A stretch of 64,000 nt of DNA. Source: Ascaphus truei. Lineage: Eukaryota; Chordata; Amphibia; Anura; Ascaphidae. The first letter of the stretch is position 1, and the number at the start of each line of letters is the position of its first letter. The DNA is taken from contig CM071568.1 in NCBI GenBank assembly GCA_036426205.1, forward strand, positions 39,955,221 to 40,019,220, given 5' to 3'. A program made the translations under genes and the position numbers. Under the pieces are notes generated by a model that made no database searches, had not been told where the DNA came from, and worked only from the letters and a program-made list of their open reading frames with translations. Shown piece after piece: positions 44,786 through 56,480 of this stretch.

Positions 44786-45985
44786 ACACGCCAACTTATA
44801 CATGGACATGTATGAGCAAACCCACATTTATGCGATGCGCCCAATGCACAATACATCAGAAAGTTTTTACGCCTACATTGACGATATTTTCCATTGTTTG
44901 GAGTGGTACTTAAATAGAAACTACAGGATTTTGTGAACCATCTGAACAGCTTTCCATCGAAAAATTTACGGTTATGTTATAGTGGACTTGAGATACCATT
45001 TTTGGATACTATGGTGTATAAAGCAGGTGTATTGGCTACAAGGCTATATCAAAAAATAAAATAGACAAGACACACTACTTTATGCAACTAGCCATCACCC
45101 GGCCCCATTAAAAAAGGTCTCCCGTATTCACAGTTATTAAGAGTCAAGCGAATCATAGTGATCCGGATGAGATGGAATCAGCTCTATCAACATGGCGAAC
45201 AGATTCCTTGAGCGGGGATACAGCCTGTCGATGTAAACATGCCCTGACCGTGTGATTCAAAAGATGACGCAGATCGTTAGAACAACAATCAAGGAGAGCA
45301 AACTAATAAAACAAGATTCATGTTATTAGTACATTTAGACTGCATCTCCATGCATTAACGCAGTATCAGAGATAATTGGCAGTTTTTAACGAACGATGAT
45401 AAGATAGGCAAACACTTTGTGAACCCCCCTTGTTTTGTTTCCGCCGTGGTCATCCATTGGGGATATGATCACGCAAGCAGATCCAACGACAAATATGCAA
45501 GGACAAAACATGGCTAATCCAAAAACGGTGCATACAGGTGCAAGGAGTGCACAAATTGCCAGTATATGCAGGTGGGGCCTTTCTAGCCATCCACATATGG
45601 GACTAAAATCAAATTCACCCAACATCTGAATTGTGAACTCAAAATTTGTATATATATGTAAAAATGCCCATGTGGTTTACTCTATATTGGGAAAACAGTG
45701 CGGATGCTTAAAGAGCGCATTGCATCCATCGATCTACAATTCGAAAAGCTTTGTCAACAGATGCAAGGATTCGGAGTTTAAATGCCTCCCTGTTGCCAAA
45801 ATTTTAGGGACTTCAAACACTCTTTGGCAACATAGGTGCATGCCCATCATGCAGATCCAAGCGCCCACAACGAGGGGGCGACAGGATAGACTTTTACTGC
45901 AAAGTGAAGCGAGGCATATTTTGAGCTGAAGACAGTGGCACCTTTTGGCCTGAACGAAGATTTTTCTTTGGGGTGTTTTTGTAAT
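44786..45985 (+). pseudogene. PLE copy, 5' truncated, same family as 37061-39751
   Basis: Starts within the RT near the MGSNMAPSYANLY region and runs through the connector and GIY-YIG domain in step with about 38520-39751. It differs mainly by many single-base deletions and small insertions, so every frame is short. The density and type of differences suggest sequencing error rather than old decay. The GIY-YIG cysteine pair region (AAATGCCCATGTGG) is actually better preserved here than in the sister copy. Confidence 0.82.
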
Positions 45986-47290
45986 GAACTCTTTATTTGA
46001 TATTTTGTGTTTGATGAAAAAATTGTTTTCTGTATCATTTTTTTGATTTTTTTCTTTTTGTGTTATTTCTTTATGTGGCCCTTGTTATGTATTCCTCACG
46101 AGGTCACTCAGGGTGATGGTTTGTGGTACTAGTTTGTTGACATTGCTCCACTTCGGGAATTATGGTACATTATGGTGCATTTGATATTGTGGTATATCTA
46201 ACATGTTGTTTCACATGTCAGTGATATGTTGTTCTAGGACGAGTTAGTGAGAGGAGTCCGACTTTTATCGTTGCTCCAGTTGGATTACTCTCGTCTATTA
46301 GATTGTGACATGTTAGACTAACACTTCTTATGCCTAGTGGTCCATCTATTAGCAATAGAATGTTTTGACTATATTTGTATCACTTTGCCGATTTTAGACA
46401 CTGTATTGGTCAATGTAATTAATTATAGTATTATTATAGTTGAGCAGTAATACATTACACTGTAATTTGATACACATATTTTATATGATAGTTTATATTT
46501 CTTTTGGGTTACGTAGTTATGTGTTGGAGCATGCCTTCTTGGGTAGGAGTGAGGTTATTACATATAGCAGTATATTCACCTTTTATAACCTTTGTATTTA
46601 TAGTTATTGTATGCGTGTAGTAAACATGCCAGAGCTTATTTTTAGTGCTGCCCCAGTTGTCACTAGCCCTCCTTACTTTGGCTAGGTAGGCGCAAGTTGT
46701 CCCGTGATAACAGCACTTTTTTTTGTGTTAAACCCTGCGCAGCGCGCTTATGCGCGTTATATGGGATAGATTCAGAGACATAGGGAGTCCTATGCACTAC
46801 GCACTACAAATCGTGGGGCTCTGTGAGGTTCGCGCATGCGCGAAGTCACAACACAGACGTGAGACATAGGGATTTCTATGTGTAGCCCATTGCAGTCATC
46901 GTGGGACACCGTGAGGTTCGCGCATGCGCGAACCGCCACTGGATTGGCTCTATGTGCTACACTGGCCACCGTAGTTACTCCTGAGAAGCCTAATTATCAT
47001 ATCCAAGATGGCTATGCGTTCCAACACATGCCTGCGGGTCACAGCGGCGCGGTTTCGCGGGCAATCTTGTCCTTACACGGGTGAGTTTGTTTTATTTTTT
47101 GATTAGCATGGGTACATAAGGGGGATCAGTAGCATTCACTTATTGCACGTCCCTGAGGAAGGTCACACTTGGTTGATCGAAACGTTGGAGGTGGTGCCAT
47201 GTTACACTGAATACAGTTCTATTGGACTTACTGGACTGTGTGCTGTCTCGTTTTTTCCGGACTCCAATCTGGTAAAATCTATTTATTTAC
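45986..47290 (+). repeat. PLE 3' region and right pLTR arm
   Basis: 45986-46440 matches 39752-40240; 46247-47290 is the inverted partner of 43741-44785. About 46905-47290 recurs at 50345-50725. It contains CpG palindromes (GTTCGCGCATGCGCGAAC) and a hammerhead-like motif. Confidence 0.82.
47143..47196 (+). ncRNA. Hammerhead-ribozyme-like motif (stem III core CG)
   Basis: CTGAGGA (47153-47159), an extra A, the stem GGTCA/TGATC (47161-47165 with 47174-47178), GAAA (47179-47182), CG, TT, GG. Same as the minus-strand copy at 43832. Confidence 0.62.
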
Positions 47291-48889
47291 ATGTGCATAT
47301 GGGACAAGCATCAGCATTTTTTTCATTGTTTACAGTGTGCCAACTGAATGTGATTTTTTCATATATATATATATATAAGTCTGGCATGGGTTGGTGTTAA
47401 GTGGTTAATTGGAATATTAAATAAAGCTTTGGCCGCTAAACCCCAGAAGTTGTTGCACATTATTGTGTTTGTATCTATTACTATTGACGGGAAAGGGGGG
47501 GAAAGGTTAATGGGGCATGCTTAAATCAAGTCTTTGTGGGCTAGAAGATGAAGAAGAAACACAGAGGCAGCAGAGTATCTAAGAATAACTCCAATAATCA
47601 TATAAACTATATAAAACACGATGCCAACAAGAGATGTGCTTTATTTTTTCAGCGCTTTGCGAATTATGCAAAATTGACCTTTAGCTCTGCATTTTTAAGT
47701 TTTGACAAAATTTGCGACATTGATCAAAATCCTGAAATATGACTTTTTTCTGGAGAGCATTGAGGAGATAAAGATAGCAACAATCCTATTTCAGGATTTG
47801 AATCTCGGAGGGCTATGAATTTAACAGAATCCTATAGCATTCTAAAAACATGTGGTTCTTGAAATCTTGGCAAAAAATCCAACAAAACAGCGAAATTGTA
47901 AAACGAAAACAGCAAAAGAATATTGAACACTGTTGTGACAGATTTGCACATCTCTAATGCCTGTCATGAAAAAAATCTCTCATATGTTTCATTTAATGTT
48001 TCACATGCAGCAGTGACATACAGTATTGTAGATGAAAACATATGTTTATAATTATTTTCTGTGTCATATTCTTATAACTATGAGACATACTAGAGGATGG
48101 GGAGGTCATATCTTATCACACTGTGTATCCATTGTGTACTGTATATGCATATGGAATATTTGTCATTTACTTTGGGTTTTGAAAGCTTGCCTGTCTGTGG
48201 ATTGGCAAAGTTTTTTTTTACCAAGGATATAAAAGATATACCTTTATTATGTTGAATAGAAAACAGATTTGTATCAACCTCTTAAATCATCATATTGTTG
48301 ACTAAACTGCAAACTATATATTTTATTAATGACATTTGAATTAGTGTACTTTATAGCTGTAGTTGTAGGTAGAGAGAAAAAAATGCACTTCTCATCCAAA
48401 TAAATTCAAATATAAGATTACAATTTAGGTGCTTAGGGCATGACTTCTAAAAAAACAATCTACCAAAATAAGTGCTGGATTGTGTACTGAAGGTGCAGGA
48501 AAAACATCTGTTAGATGTAGAATGAATATCATAAATGTGACTGCAGGTTTGCTGAAGGAGGGTTTCTTTAATGTACTACACTAATACAATATTTCAACAT
48601 TTATAGTATAGTGCAAAATAAATACTTAACACAATTGATCATTGTTACTTTAGATTTGGTTTTAACACAATTTTTACCATGGATAACATTTTGTCTTTGT
48701 TTTCCTCAAAATGGTAATGTGTAGAATAAAAACACAATTATAAGAAACACTGTAAATAACTGTCTTTAGTAATAGGAAAATATTGATGACACAAGGTATA
48801 AAAATGAAAATATTAAAACTGCACATCTACTCTCTGTAAACATATATATGTACTGTATGTATATACTGTATGCAATCTGAACTGCGACT
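47291..48889. other. No gene seen
   Basis: AT-rich DNA with a short TA run near 47365. No domain or repeat recognised. Confidence 0.6.
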
Positions 48890-49243
48890 AAATTGTTGTT
48901 TATATCATCAAATGTCCTTGCGGGCTCATCTACTGTATGTGGGCAAGATATCACAGCTGCTCAAGGAGCGAATAGCAATGCATCGTTCAACATACGCAAA
49001 GCCCTCTCAGATTCCACTAACCAGGATGACCTAAAGCTGCTACCAGTGGCCAAACATTTTAAACTTAAACAACATGGTTTGGCATCATTTCACTGTATGC
49101 CAATTGTGCAGGAGCATGTTCCACCAAGGGGAGGCAATGGACACAGTCTTTTGCTTCAACTCGAGGCGAGAATGATTAATAAATTAGACCGATGGCTCCA
49201 AAAGGCCTCAATGAGGACATGAACCTAGGATGCTTCTTGTGAA
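48890..49243 (+). pseudogene. Decayed PLE fragment: GIY-YIG end
   Basis: Split across frames are a TGTCCTTGCGGGCTCAT stretch (CPCGLI), a LLKERIAMHRST-like segment, KLLPVAKHF, PPRGGNG and a terminal LNEDMNLGCFL. These follow the order of the PLE at about 39420-39751 with moderate divergence. The YIG core itself is damaged. This is an older copy or another subfamily. Confidence 0.72.
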
Positions 49244-50062
49244 CTTCTCAACTTTTTTCCATACATACCTATAGTATTTGAATTCAGGTGTATCTATATT
49301 GTGTATGTTGTTTAATTTAGATATCATAGACGTGTTTTGCAACTTTTCAGCTTTATCAATGTGGATTCTGCACAGCATCTTCCATTGATTTTTATTTCCC
49401 TTCCCTGTCCACCTCACTTACCCTCACTGTGTATTGGTGCATCTTGCAGGTCTTTGTCTGACTCCAACCCTCACTTCCCTTTCCCAATGCATTGGTGTGC
49501 TAAGTGATCATCTCTAATAGTTTGACCACTTGTGCACACTCCTGGACTTTGCACACCCCATTCAGGGGTTTTCCATTACGCTTTACTACAGACAGTATGT
49601 GTAGGCATGTTAAGGGAGTAGTATTATTATATGGGCAGTGATACTGAAATGAATGGATCGGAGGTTTTTCTACGGTGCATGCGCCATTTCCATGACAACC
49701 ATGGATGCCCTGTGGAGGCTTAAAGTATAAGGTTTTGCTAACATGCAGGGGAGGTCTCCAAGACTACCTGGGACGCGGTGCTGCCAAAACGGAGAAGCCC
49801 CTGCTGCCAGAATATACATCGCAATGCACGCGAGCTCTGCGCATTTACCAACAGCTCGCCATGGCAACGGAGACGCCTCACAGTACCTTATCACGTGAGT
49901 GGGATGGACCTATGGGAACACTTTGACACAGCTGCAGCTGATTCTCTCTGATCATGATCTTTCACCTGCATTTGCGCGCAAATTGCTTGTCTTGCAATTA
50001 GTGGGTGTGGTGTATGTCACAAGGGTGGTGAGTATTTAAGTCACTAGTCGTCGTTTGTTCTC
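49244..50062. other. 3' region of the decayed PLE, no gene
   Basis: No convincing ORF. It lies between the GIY-YIG remnant and a degraded hammerhead-like motif, the order expected of a PLE 3' end. Confidence 0.45.
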
Positions 50063-50115
50063 TGCACCCCCACTGATGAAGATCCCCCCGAGGGATGGAA
50101 ATGTTGGATATATGT
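50063..50115 (+). ncRNA. Degraded hammerhead-like motif
   Basis: CTGATGA (50073-50079), the stem ATCCC/GGGAT, then GGAAATGTTGG in place of CGAAACGTTGG. The two changed sites could be CpG decay products. Probably inactive. Confidence 0.4.
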
Positions 50116-50261
50116 GCTAATATGTTTAATATTTTTGCTTTGATATTTTCTGAGTGCTGTCGCCTCTTTGTCGCTTTATGGTAACGTATGATATATATAT
50201 TTATATATATAATCAAAAAATAAATAGATGATACCGTTCTGTGGCTAACGAAATGCTTTTA

Positions 50262-50312
50262 ATTGTGCGAGCTTTCGAGATACACTGATCTCTTCTTCCG
50301 GCGATGTTACAA
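50262..50312 (-). ncRNA. Hammerhead-like motif with altered core (CGGAAGA)
   Basis: Minus strand: CGGAAGA (expected CTGAAGA), an extra A, the perfect stem GAGAT/ATCTC, then GAAA and GC. The T-to-G change at the second core base would be expected to impair catalysis. It is similar to the copy at 51043. Confidence 0.4.
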
Positions 50313-50344
50313 TCTATATATATATATATTGCAGAATAAATGAG

Positions 50345-50711
50345 TTGGTTCGCGCATGCGCGAACCGCCACTAGATTGGCTCTATGTGCTATACTGGCCA
50401 CCGTAGCTGCTCCTGAGAAGCCTAATTATCATATCCAAGATGGCTATGCGTTCCAACACATGCCTGCGGGTCACAGCGGCGCGGTTTCGTGGGCAATCTT
50501 GTCCTTACACGGGTGAGTTCGTTTTATTTTTTGATTAGCATGGGTACATAAGGGGGATCAGTAGCATTCACTTATTGCACGTCCCTGAGGAAGGTCACGC
50601 TTGTTTGATCGAAACGTTGGAAGTGGTGCCATATTACACTGAATACAGTTCTATTGGACTTACTGGACTGTGTGCTGTCTTGTTTTTTCCGGACTCCAAT
50701 CTGGTAAAATC

Positions 50712-50725
<14 letters not shown>
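50345..50725 (+). repeat. PLE pLTR fragment
   Basis: It matches about 46905-47290 closely, from the GTTCGCGCATGCGCGAACC palindrome through the hammerhead-like motif to TCCGGACTCCAATCTGGTAA. It ends in a TA microsatellite. Confidence 0.82.
50575..50628 (+). ncRNA. Hammerhead-ribozyme-like motif (stem III core CG)
   Basis: CTGAGGA (50585-50591), an extra A, the stem GGTCA/TGATC (50593-50597 with 50606-50610), GAAA (50611-50614), CG, TT, GG. The loop differs from the 47143 copy by two bases, while the paired bases are unchanged. Confidence 0.62.
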
Positions 50726-50739
<14 letters not shown>

Positions 50740-50743
<4 letters not shown>

Positions 50744-50955
50744 AAAAGAAAAGAAAAAAGCGCCCGATCCTAGTGCATTACTATGCAAAGGTATATTTAA
50801 TATTCCAAAAAGCTCAAATATCGAACTCACAAACAACGAAGATAAAAAAGCAGTTTATGAGATAATACTCATGCTCCAAGTGTTCAGCAAAATTCCGCTC
50901 CTCTGCTCCATTGCTCTGCAGCTCTGCACCAGGTCCGATCCAACCCTCGTGAGTA
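50740..50955 (-). repeat. PLE terminal sequence, inverted relative to 36186-36420
   Basis: The reverse complement of this stretch matches 36186-36420, including AGCTCCTGCT-side sequence, GAGCAGAGGAGCGGAATTTT and GATCGGGCGCTTTTTTCTTT. Confidence 0.8.
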
Positions 50956-51042
50956 TATATATATTGTAGAGTATATATATATATATATATTGTAGAGGTA
51001 TCTGTACCATGTTAGCCGGAACGAATTTAACGAAAATGCTTT

Positions 51043-51093
51043 TATTTGTGCAAGCTTTCGAGATAGAGTGATCTCTTCTTCGGGTGATGTTAC
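51043..51093 (-). ncRNA. Hammerhead-like motif with altered core (CCGAAGA)
   Basis: Minus strand: CCGAAGA, an extra A, the stem GAGAT/ATCTC, GAAA, GC, TT. Layout as in the other motifs, but the second core base is C instead of T. Confidence 0.4.
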
Positions 51094-51241
51094 AATTAAT
51101 TAAGCCCAGAAATTTACTTTCAAACAGTACAGTACAGCTAGGAATGTTATCTCTGTGAGTGAACCCTAACCCTCCCCCTGTGCAGTATTATGACGTAAGG
51201 TGTTAAATGGTCCCTGAATGTTTGTGATGTTAGAGTAAGCA

Positions 51242-51286
51242 GTGTGTGTGTGTGTGTGTTTGTGCGTGTGTGTGTGTGTGTGTGTA
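51242..51286 (+). repeat. (GT)n microsatellite
   Basis: About 22 GT units with one or two interruptions. Confidence 0.92.
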
Positions 51287-51988
51287 CCCTATCACCCACC
51301 CTTCTCCCCCAACAGTAATGGCAATAGTACCATGCCATTGAAAAGCATAAAAATTAAACATAAAAATAAGACATTATAATACATAATAACATAATAAATA
51401 TGAAGTAATTAAATCCATTGACTGGCACTGTGCCTACCTACTGTATGTCATTAACGATTACCTAGATTAGAAAAATTGCCAATCAATGGACACCCTAAAT
51501 AAATAAAAGTTTTACTTACCATTGCTTGGATAAAGACTTTCATCCTCCTCTTTTAAGACACCAGAAGATGAATCCAACAAAGGCCAATGCCCAACCATAA
51601 ATAGACCCACAAACAAATCCATGCACGATGGCACACTAAAAATGCAACAACAACAAAAACCACATCTGTGCCAATGGCACAAAAGAATTAACTATATGAT
51701 TATGGGCACATGTATCATTTTAAGACAAGATTAACATTGTGTTAGGAGAGATAGGATAGGCCTGCAATGGGTTGTGTTAGAAGAGGCCCTGCCTCAAGGA
51801 GCTTAATATCTATAAGGTCGGTTAAATTGAAACATTGGGTACAGGGGACGCGAAAGCTTGTTAGTTTCAGATTACCATAGAGCAGCTTTAACATTACCAA
51901 ACATGAACAAATGGCAGCAAACGGCTCAAACCCTTTGGGTGCCCTTTGGCTGCACCAAAGCTTGTTCGCCGTTGGAGCAAAGCAAATG
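51287..51988. other. No gene seen
   Basis: AT-rich spacer without recognised content. Confidence 0.55.
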
Positions 51989-52350
51989 TAGACTGAAGGG
52001 GTTCAGAATTAATGCAGCTGTGGTTTCAGAGTTTTTTGGCCTCCTGGTTCGTTAATATTCCAGTAGGTGTGGTTGACACAACACATAGCAGTAAGCAAAT
52101 GCAGATGTTAACCCTTAGCACGCTTGTTCTTTGCAGAGGGGAGCAGCTCTTGGAGAACCCTATCCGGCATCTGCCTTTGGGGCAACACTGATGTAGACTG
52201 ATGGGGTTCAGAATAAATGCAACAGTGGTTTGAGAGTCTTCCTGAGTCTTTAACATTTCAGATGGTGAGGTTGACAAAACACATCAGATGTTAACCCTTA
52301 GCATGCTGGTATTGTGCAGAGGGGAGCAGCTCTTGGGGAACCCTTGTTGG
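51989..52350 (+). repeat. Two tandem, diverged ~200-bp units
   Basis: GTAGACTGA(A/T)GGGGTTCAGAAT begins at 51989 and again at about 52193. Both units continue through AGATGTTAACCCTTAGCA and GCAGAGGGGAGCAGCTCTTG. They differ by scattered substitutions and indels. Confidence 0.78.
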
Positions 52351-52670
52351 ACAAGGCACTACAGGAAAGACTACCAAATGTTAAAGGAACTCATACAAAA
52401 TAGTATCTTCATTACATAACAACAATGGTAACAATTATAGCATTTTTCTTCTGTCAGGATCAGTCCCAAGTCAGTACTAACAGGGGAACTAGCTTCTGGT
52501 CCATTAGGGGAGTAGACGCTTAGATATTAATGGCAATTGTAAAGTGCCTTCTCTTTGGTATTGGCAGATGGAATCTGCTCCCTTTCATATCCCCCCTAGT
52601 GCAAAGGGTCCTACAGTATTTCCCCAGAGACTCTCATGATACTTCCAACAGGAACTTCCTCTTATACTGA
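52351..52670. other. No gene seen
   Basis: Spacer between the tandem units and the next LTR; nothing recognised. Confidence 0.55.
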
Positions 52671-53428
52671 TGTAGCCATGCCACCTTTGGCTACTAACTT
52701 GCCCTACTCCTGGCAGTAAGCCCTGGTAGAATCAGGCTGCCAGTAGTCAGCATGGGGGTTTCCCCCTCCTTGGTGCTGCACTTGATTGACAGTGGGAGGC
52801 GGTGATATCAGGCCTGAGCATGACCAATCATGGGACAGACCTGGTGCCTTCCTCCAAGCTGTACTTAAGGACAGTGCCATCCAAAATGTAGTAGTGCCGC
52901 TCCCCACTTGAGAGAGACAGGGATCACAAAGGATTGCCTGGAGCTTGGCCTCCCCTGTTCCTCTTCCCCTTGGGGGAGAGTGAGTGATACCCTATACCTC
53001 TGGTCCTGCTAGAGGGCCATGGAAGAGCCAGGACAGCTGCAGGGGCCCTGACCTGTAGTGGTAGTCCTTGGACCATCCTCAATTTGACCATCCCAGAGAC
53101 TGCAGTGGGCAGAGACCTGCCTTGTTCCTGTACTGCACAGTCCAAGAGAATAAACCGTTCCTGTTGTTATACCTCCGCCTAGTGTATGATCTTACAGGGT
53201 GGAGAGGTGTTAGTTCTATGGTAGGAGATCATCTTCACCTACCTGCAGCCTACAGCAGATGGAGGCGCTGCACTGCTAGAGAACCATGTGGGTAATGTAC
53301 CCCAGAAACCTGATCTGTATCCCCACTACAGCCGGCGGACAGCTCAGTCCTCCTGTTACAGCAGGTATCACGCCCCACACAACCAGTAATGGCAGAATCT
53401 CCCAGAGGGTGGGGGTAGCACCGTTACA
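52671..53428 (+). repeat. Solo LTR of the N2 family, 758 bp
   Basis: Begins TGTAGCCATGCCACC and ends CACCGTTACA. It matches the LTR at 58921-59679 in reverse complement and the split LTR at 17599-20012. It is uninterrupted. I find no clear target duplication. Confidence 0.85.
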
Positions 53429-53767
53429 CAATTTATATCCATAACTTCTTCCTAAATTCCTATTTCCTAGGGGACCCTAGACTAGCCAAGGGAGTTAACC
53501 CCTAAATGGCCACATACTGTACATATAATGACTGTATATGATCTGTACAATGCCACAGTATAAGACTATATCAGTTGGTGTCCTGAATATTAATCTAAAA
53601 CATGGATCTTAAATTAAATGAACATATACTGCCTGTTAGCCATTGTCAGTATGCCACACAGTGAATTCGTTGTGATAACATCAAAACGTATATGTATATT
53701 TACCTTGATTTCACCTTTCTTTACAAACAATACAAGGATAGAGTACTTCCTCTATTAGCAAGTTTAA

Positions 53768-53965
53768 ATTTATTTATTTTATTTATTTATAAAATGTTTT
53801 ACCAGGAAGTAATACATTGAGAGTTACCTCTCGTTTTCAACTATATCCTGGGCATAGAGCTAAAATGACAAATAATACATGGTTACAAATACAGTTACAT
53901 AAGTGAACAGGGTATACATTATATACAAGACATTGCATGCACAGTTAAAGATAATATATATTATG
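53768..53965 (-). repeat. LINE 3' end of the type at 63175-63370, inverted
   Basis: The reverse complement ends GGTAAAACATTTTATAAATA plus an AATAAA-type tail and matches 63175-63370, including GAGAGGTAACTCTCAATGTA. It is a truncated LINE or a derived SINE tail. Confidence 0.8.
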
Positions 53966-55033
53966 GGTTTATGTAACAGTTACAGACCAATTGTAATCTG
54001 TATACATTTTAAGCACAGCATAACATCATTATTTTGGTCATTTTGTGTGTAAACCTTATACATTATAGTGAAAAATGATATAAGACTTTTCTGCATTCCA
54101 AATTTTCAGGTTATACTGTGCAATTAACATCAAAACCATAAGACCTTCCTATGCAAGAAAATAAAACAACATAATTTGAATGCTGATAAAACAAATGTAT
54201 ATACAGTATGTCTAAAAAATTACAAAATATTAGACTACATAGATCTTGGGCAGTTTATGATTCAGTGTATAAGTTTTGGCACTGACCATTTCTGCTGGAG
54301 TATCTTTGATACCAATGACTGCACCAGTCAATATATTCATCAAGTTATGACTCCGTTTAGTAACCTTTATGAATGTTTTCATGCACTATACTGTAGTTCA
54401 ATTCACTTCTCTTGCCCCATCATTTTGTCTATTTCAAGTTTATCTTTCATTTGGGAATCTTTGTTCCCTTGTCAATTAAAACTACTTGCATCATCTTTCC
54501 AATGTCTCTTAAATCAAATCGAATTGTTTGAAATGCATTTGTTCTGCCTAAAAATGACTCGCAACAAAGAAAACATAAAGCCAAATCTATAAAAATGTTA
54601 TTTTACATCAGAGAACTTTTGGGCTGGAGTTTAGTAAAGCAATCTTTTGTTTTGGATCTGCTGTTCAGAAACATGACCCTCACCTTCCACCGCCCCCCCC
54701 CCCTCACACCCCCTTCCCCCAAATTATAGCAAATAAAAATATCACTTGTGAGCCCATTCATATGTCTCAGACAGCTCTGCAACCCTGCTTTTCACCATTA
54801 TTTCATACCATATAGTGCTTGCACTGCAGCTAGGGATTCTAGGAAATAACATGCAAATGAGCACACAGTGTCACAACTATGAAATACAATTATACAGTAT
54901 ACGGCAATGCTCTTTAAAGAGAAGTGCTGTTAACAATAATTAAAACTTCGAAAACACCCTCCAAGCAATGAGCATGTCTATGTGAATTTGTTCCTCTTGC
55001 CTCTTACTTGAGTCAAAAGACTGAAGAAAATGT
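53966..55033. other. No gene; dispersed repeat at 54733-54885
   Basis: 54733-54885 (AATATCACTTGTGAGCCCAT, CTCTGCAACCCTGC, GGATTCTAGGAAA) resembles 60805-60960. A 138-codon ORF at 54176-54592 has no recognisable domain and unremarkable composition. Confidence 0.55.
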
Positions 55034-55702
55034 TGGTAGTGGGGACACAGGACTAGGCTTCTGGGTTCATACCCTACATACAGTATCTCTTTAGCAGTGC
55101 AGCAACTCCATCTGCCGTAGGCTCCAGGAACTGAAGGTGATCTCCCACAGTAGAACTATTGCCTCTCTCCCCAGTAAGGTCACGCACCAGGCAGGAGGTA
55201 TAACAACAGGAACGGATTATTATCTCTTCTGTACAGCACAGTCACAAGGCAGGCTTCTGGCCGATGCAGTAACTCTCAGCTGCCACTGAAGGATGGTCCC
55301 TGGACCGTCACTAGAGGTCAAGGGCACCCACAACCATTCTAGCTCTTCCCTACCTCCCTAGCTGAGGCAGATGTATGGTCCACACTCACTCTCCCCCGGA
55401 GGGAAGAGGACCGGAGAAGGATCAATAATCAGCCTCTCCACTGTGTGACCTGCCTTCCCCAAGTCGGGAAAGGCACTGCTAAATTTGGGCGGTATCTGCC
55501 CTTAAGTACAGCCAGGAGGAAGGCACCAGGTCTGACTCATGATTGGTCTTGCCCAGGCCTGATGTCACCGCCTCCTGCTGTCACTCAAGTGTAGTTTCAA
55601 GGAGGGGAAAAACCCCATATCAACTACTGGCAACCTGATCGTACCAGGACACTGCCAGGAGGGAAGCAAACTACAGTAGTAGCCACAGATGGCATGGCTA
55701 CA
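55034..55702 (-). repeat. Left LTR of N2, lacking its outer ~90 bp
   Basis: Matches 59013-59679. The bases corresponding to 58921-59012 are missing. It ends GCATGGCTACA and is followed by the polypurine tract. Confidence 0.85.
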
Positions 55703-55909
55703 CTCTCCCTCTGGTAAAATCCCAATGGCCACGCTTGGATCTAAATTTTAAGGTAACACCCTTGAAGGTAACCTGAAAATAACAGTATACCATTTCACAT
55801 AATTAATATCACATTACTATGCATGATATATTCAGTGAACACAAAGCATACAGTTTTATTGGCATGTATCACCCAACATGTCTGTGTGTGCATACAAAAG
55901 TCTCTTTAA

Positions 55910-56480
55910 TCAATAATAGTGCTCAGGATCTGGTTTCCTAATGATGACTCCTGAGTCATCAGTTACAGTAATGGAGAACACCCTTATTGAATGCCGTTCG
56001 GACACCCGGTCCATGTACACTGACCTCCCAACCTTCCATACTCTAACTAAGTAAGCCACGTGCCTCCCCATTAGAGAAGATGCTCCTACTATGCTCGCAG
56101 ACATAGGTCCTAATGGCCTCTACTAGCCATCTCTCTCGGTTCACCTCAATTTCTCTCATCAATGGCTCTGGAACATATGGGTACTCGAACGCATGCGAGT
56201 TCCAGTACTTCTGGACTACATGCCGCTCCAGTCTACCAATTTTAGTTAGGCGGCAGCCCTCGGTCTGACCTTGCTGAACCCAGAACAAAGGTTCTTTAAC
56301 CGGGGGATCATAGTTATCTAGGGCTTCATCTGAAGGCTTTAGTATACCTAGACTAACCTCTCGCTCCCGGCGTCTCATGATCTCTGCGGACTCATCAGTA
56401 TTGAACTTTCCCTCAGCCCGCCAATGGTCTACCATATCCCTTGTCTCTAGTAGGAACCTTGTGCGATCCATGAATGGCAC
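55910..56480 (-). pseudogene. C-terminal part of the N2 protein, unknown domain
   Basis: Two overlapping minus-strand frames (56043-56480 and 55910-56104) give a probable globular segment. It has DRTRFLLETRDMVDHW, then RRREREVSLGI, then FWVQQGQTEGCRLTKIGRLE and EIEVNRERWLVEAIRTYVC. The composition is balanced with aromatic residues, unlike the disordered part upstream. I do not recognise the family. A frame change near 56100 joins it to a tail ending KPDPEHYY. It is the third block of one decayed coding region. Confidence 0.5.

Noticed and set aside
54176..54592. A 138-codon ORF as a possible host exon
   Set aside because: No domain, no splice-site support I can argue for, and AT-rich composition equal to the flanks.
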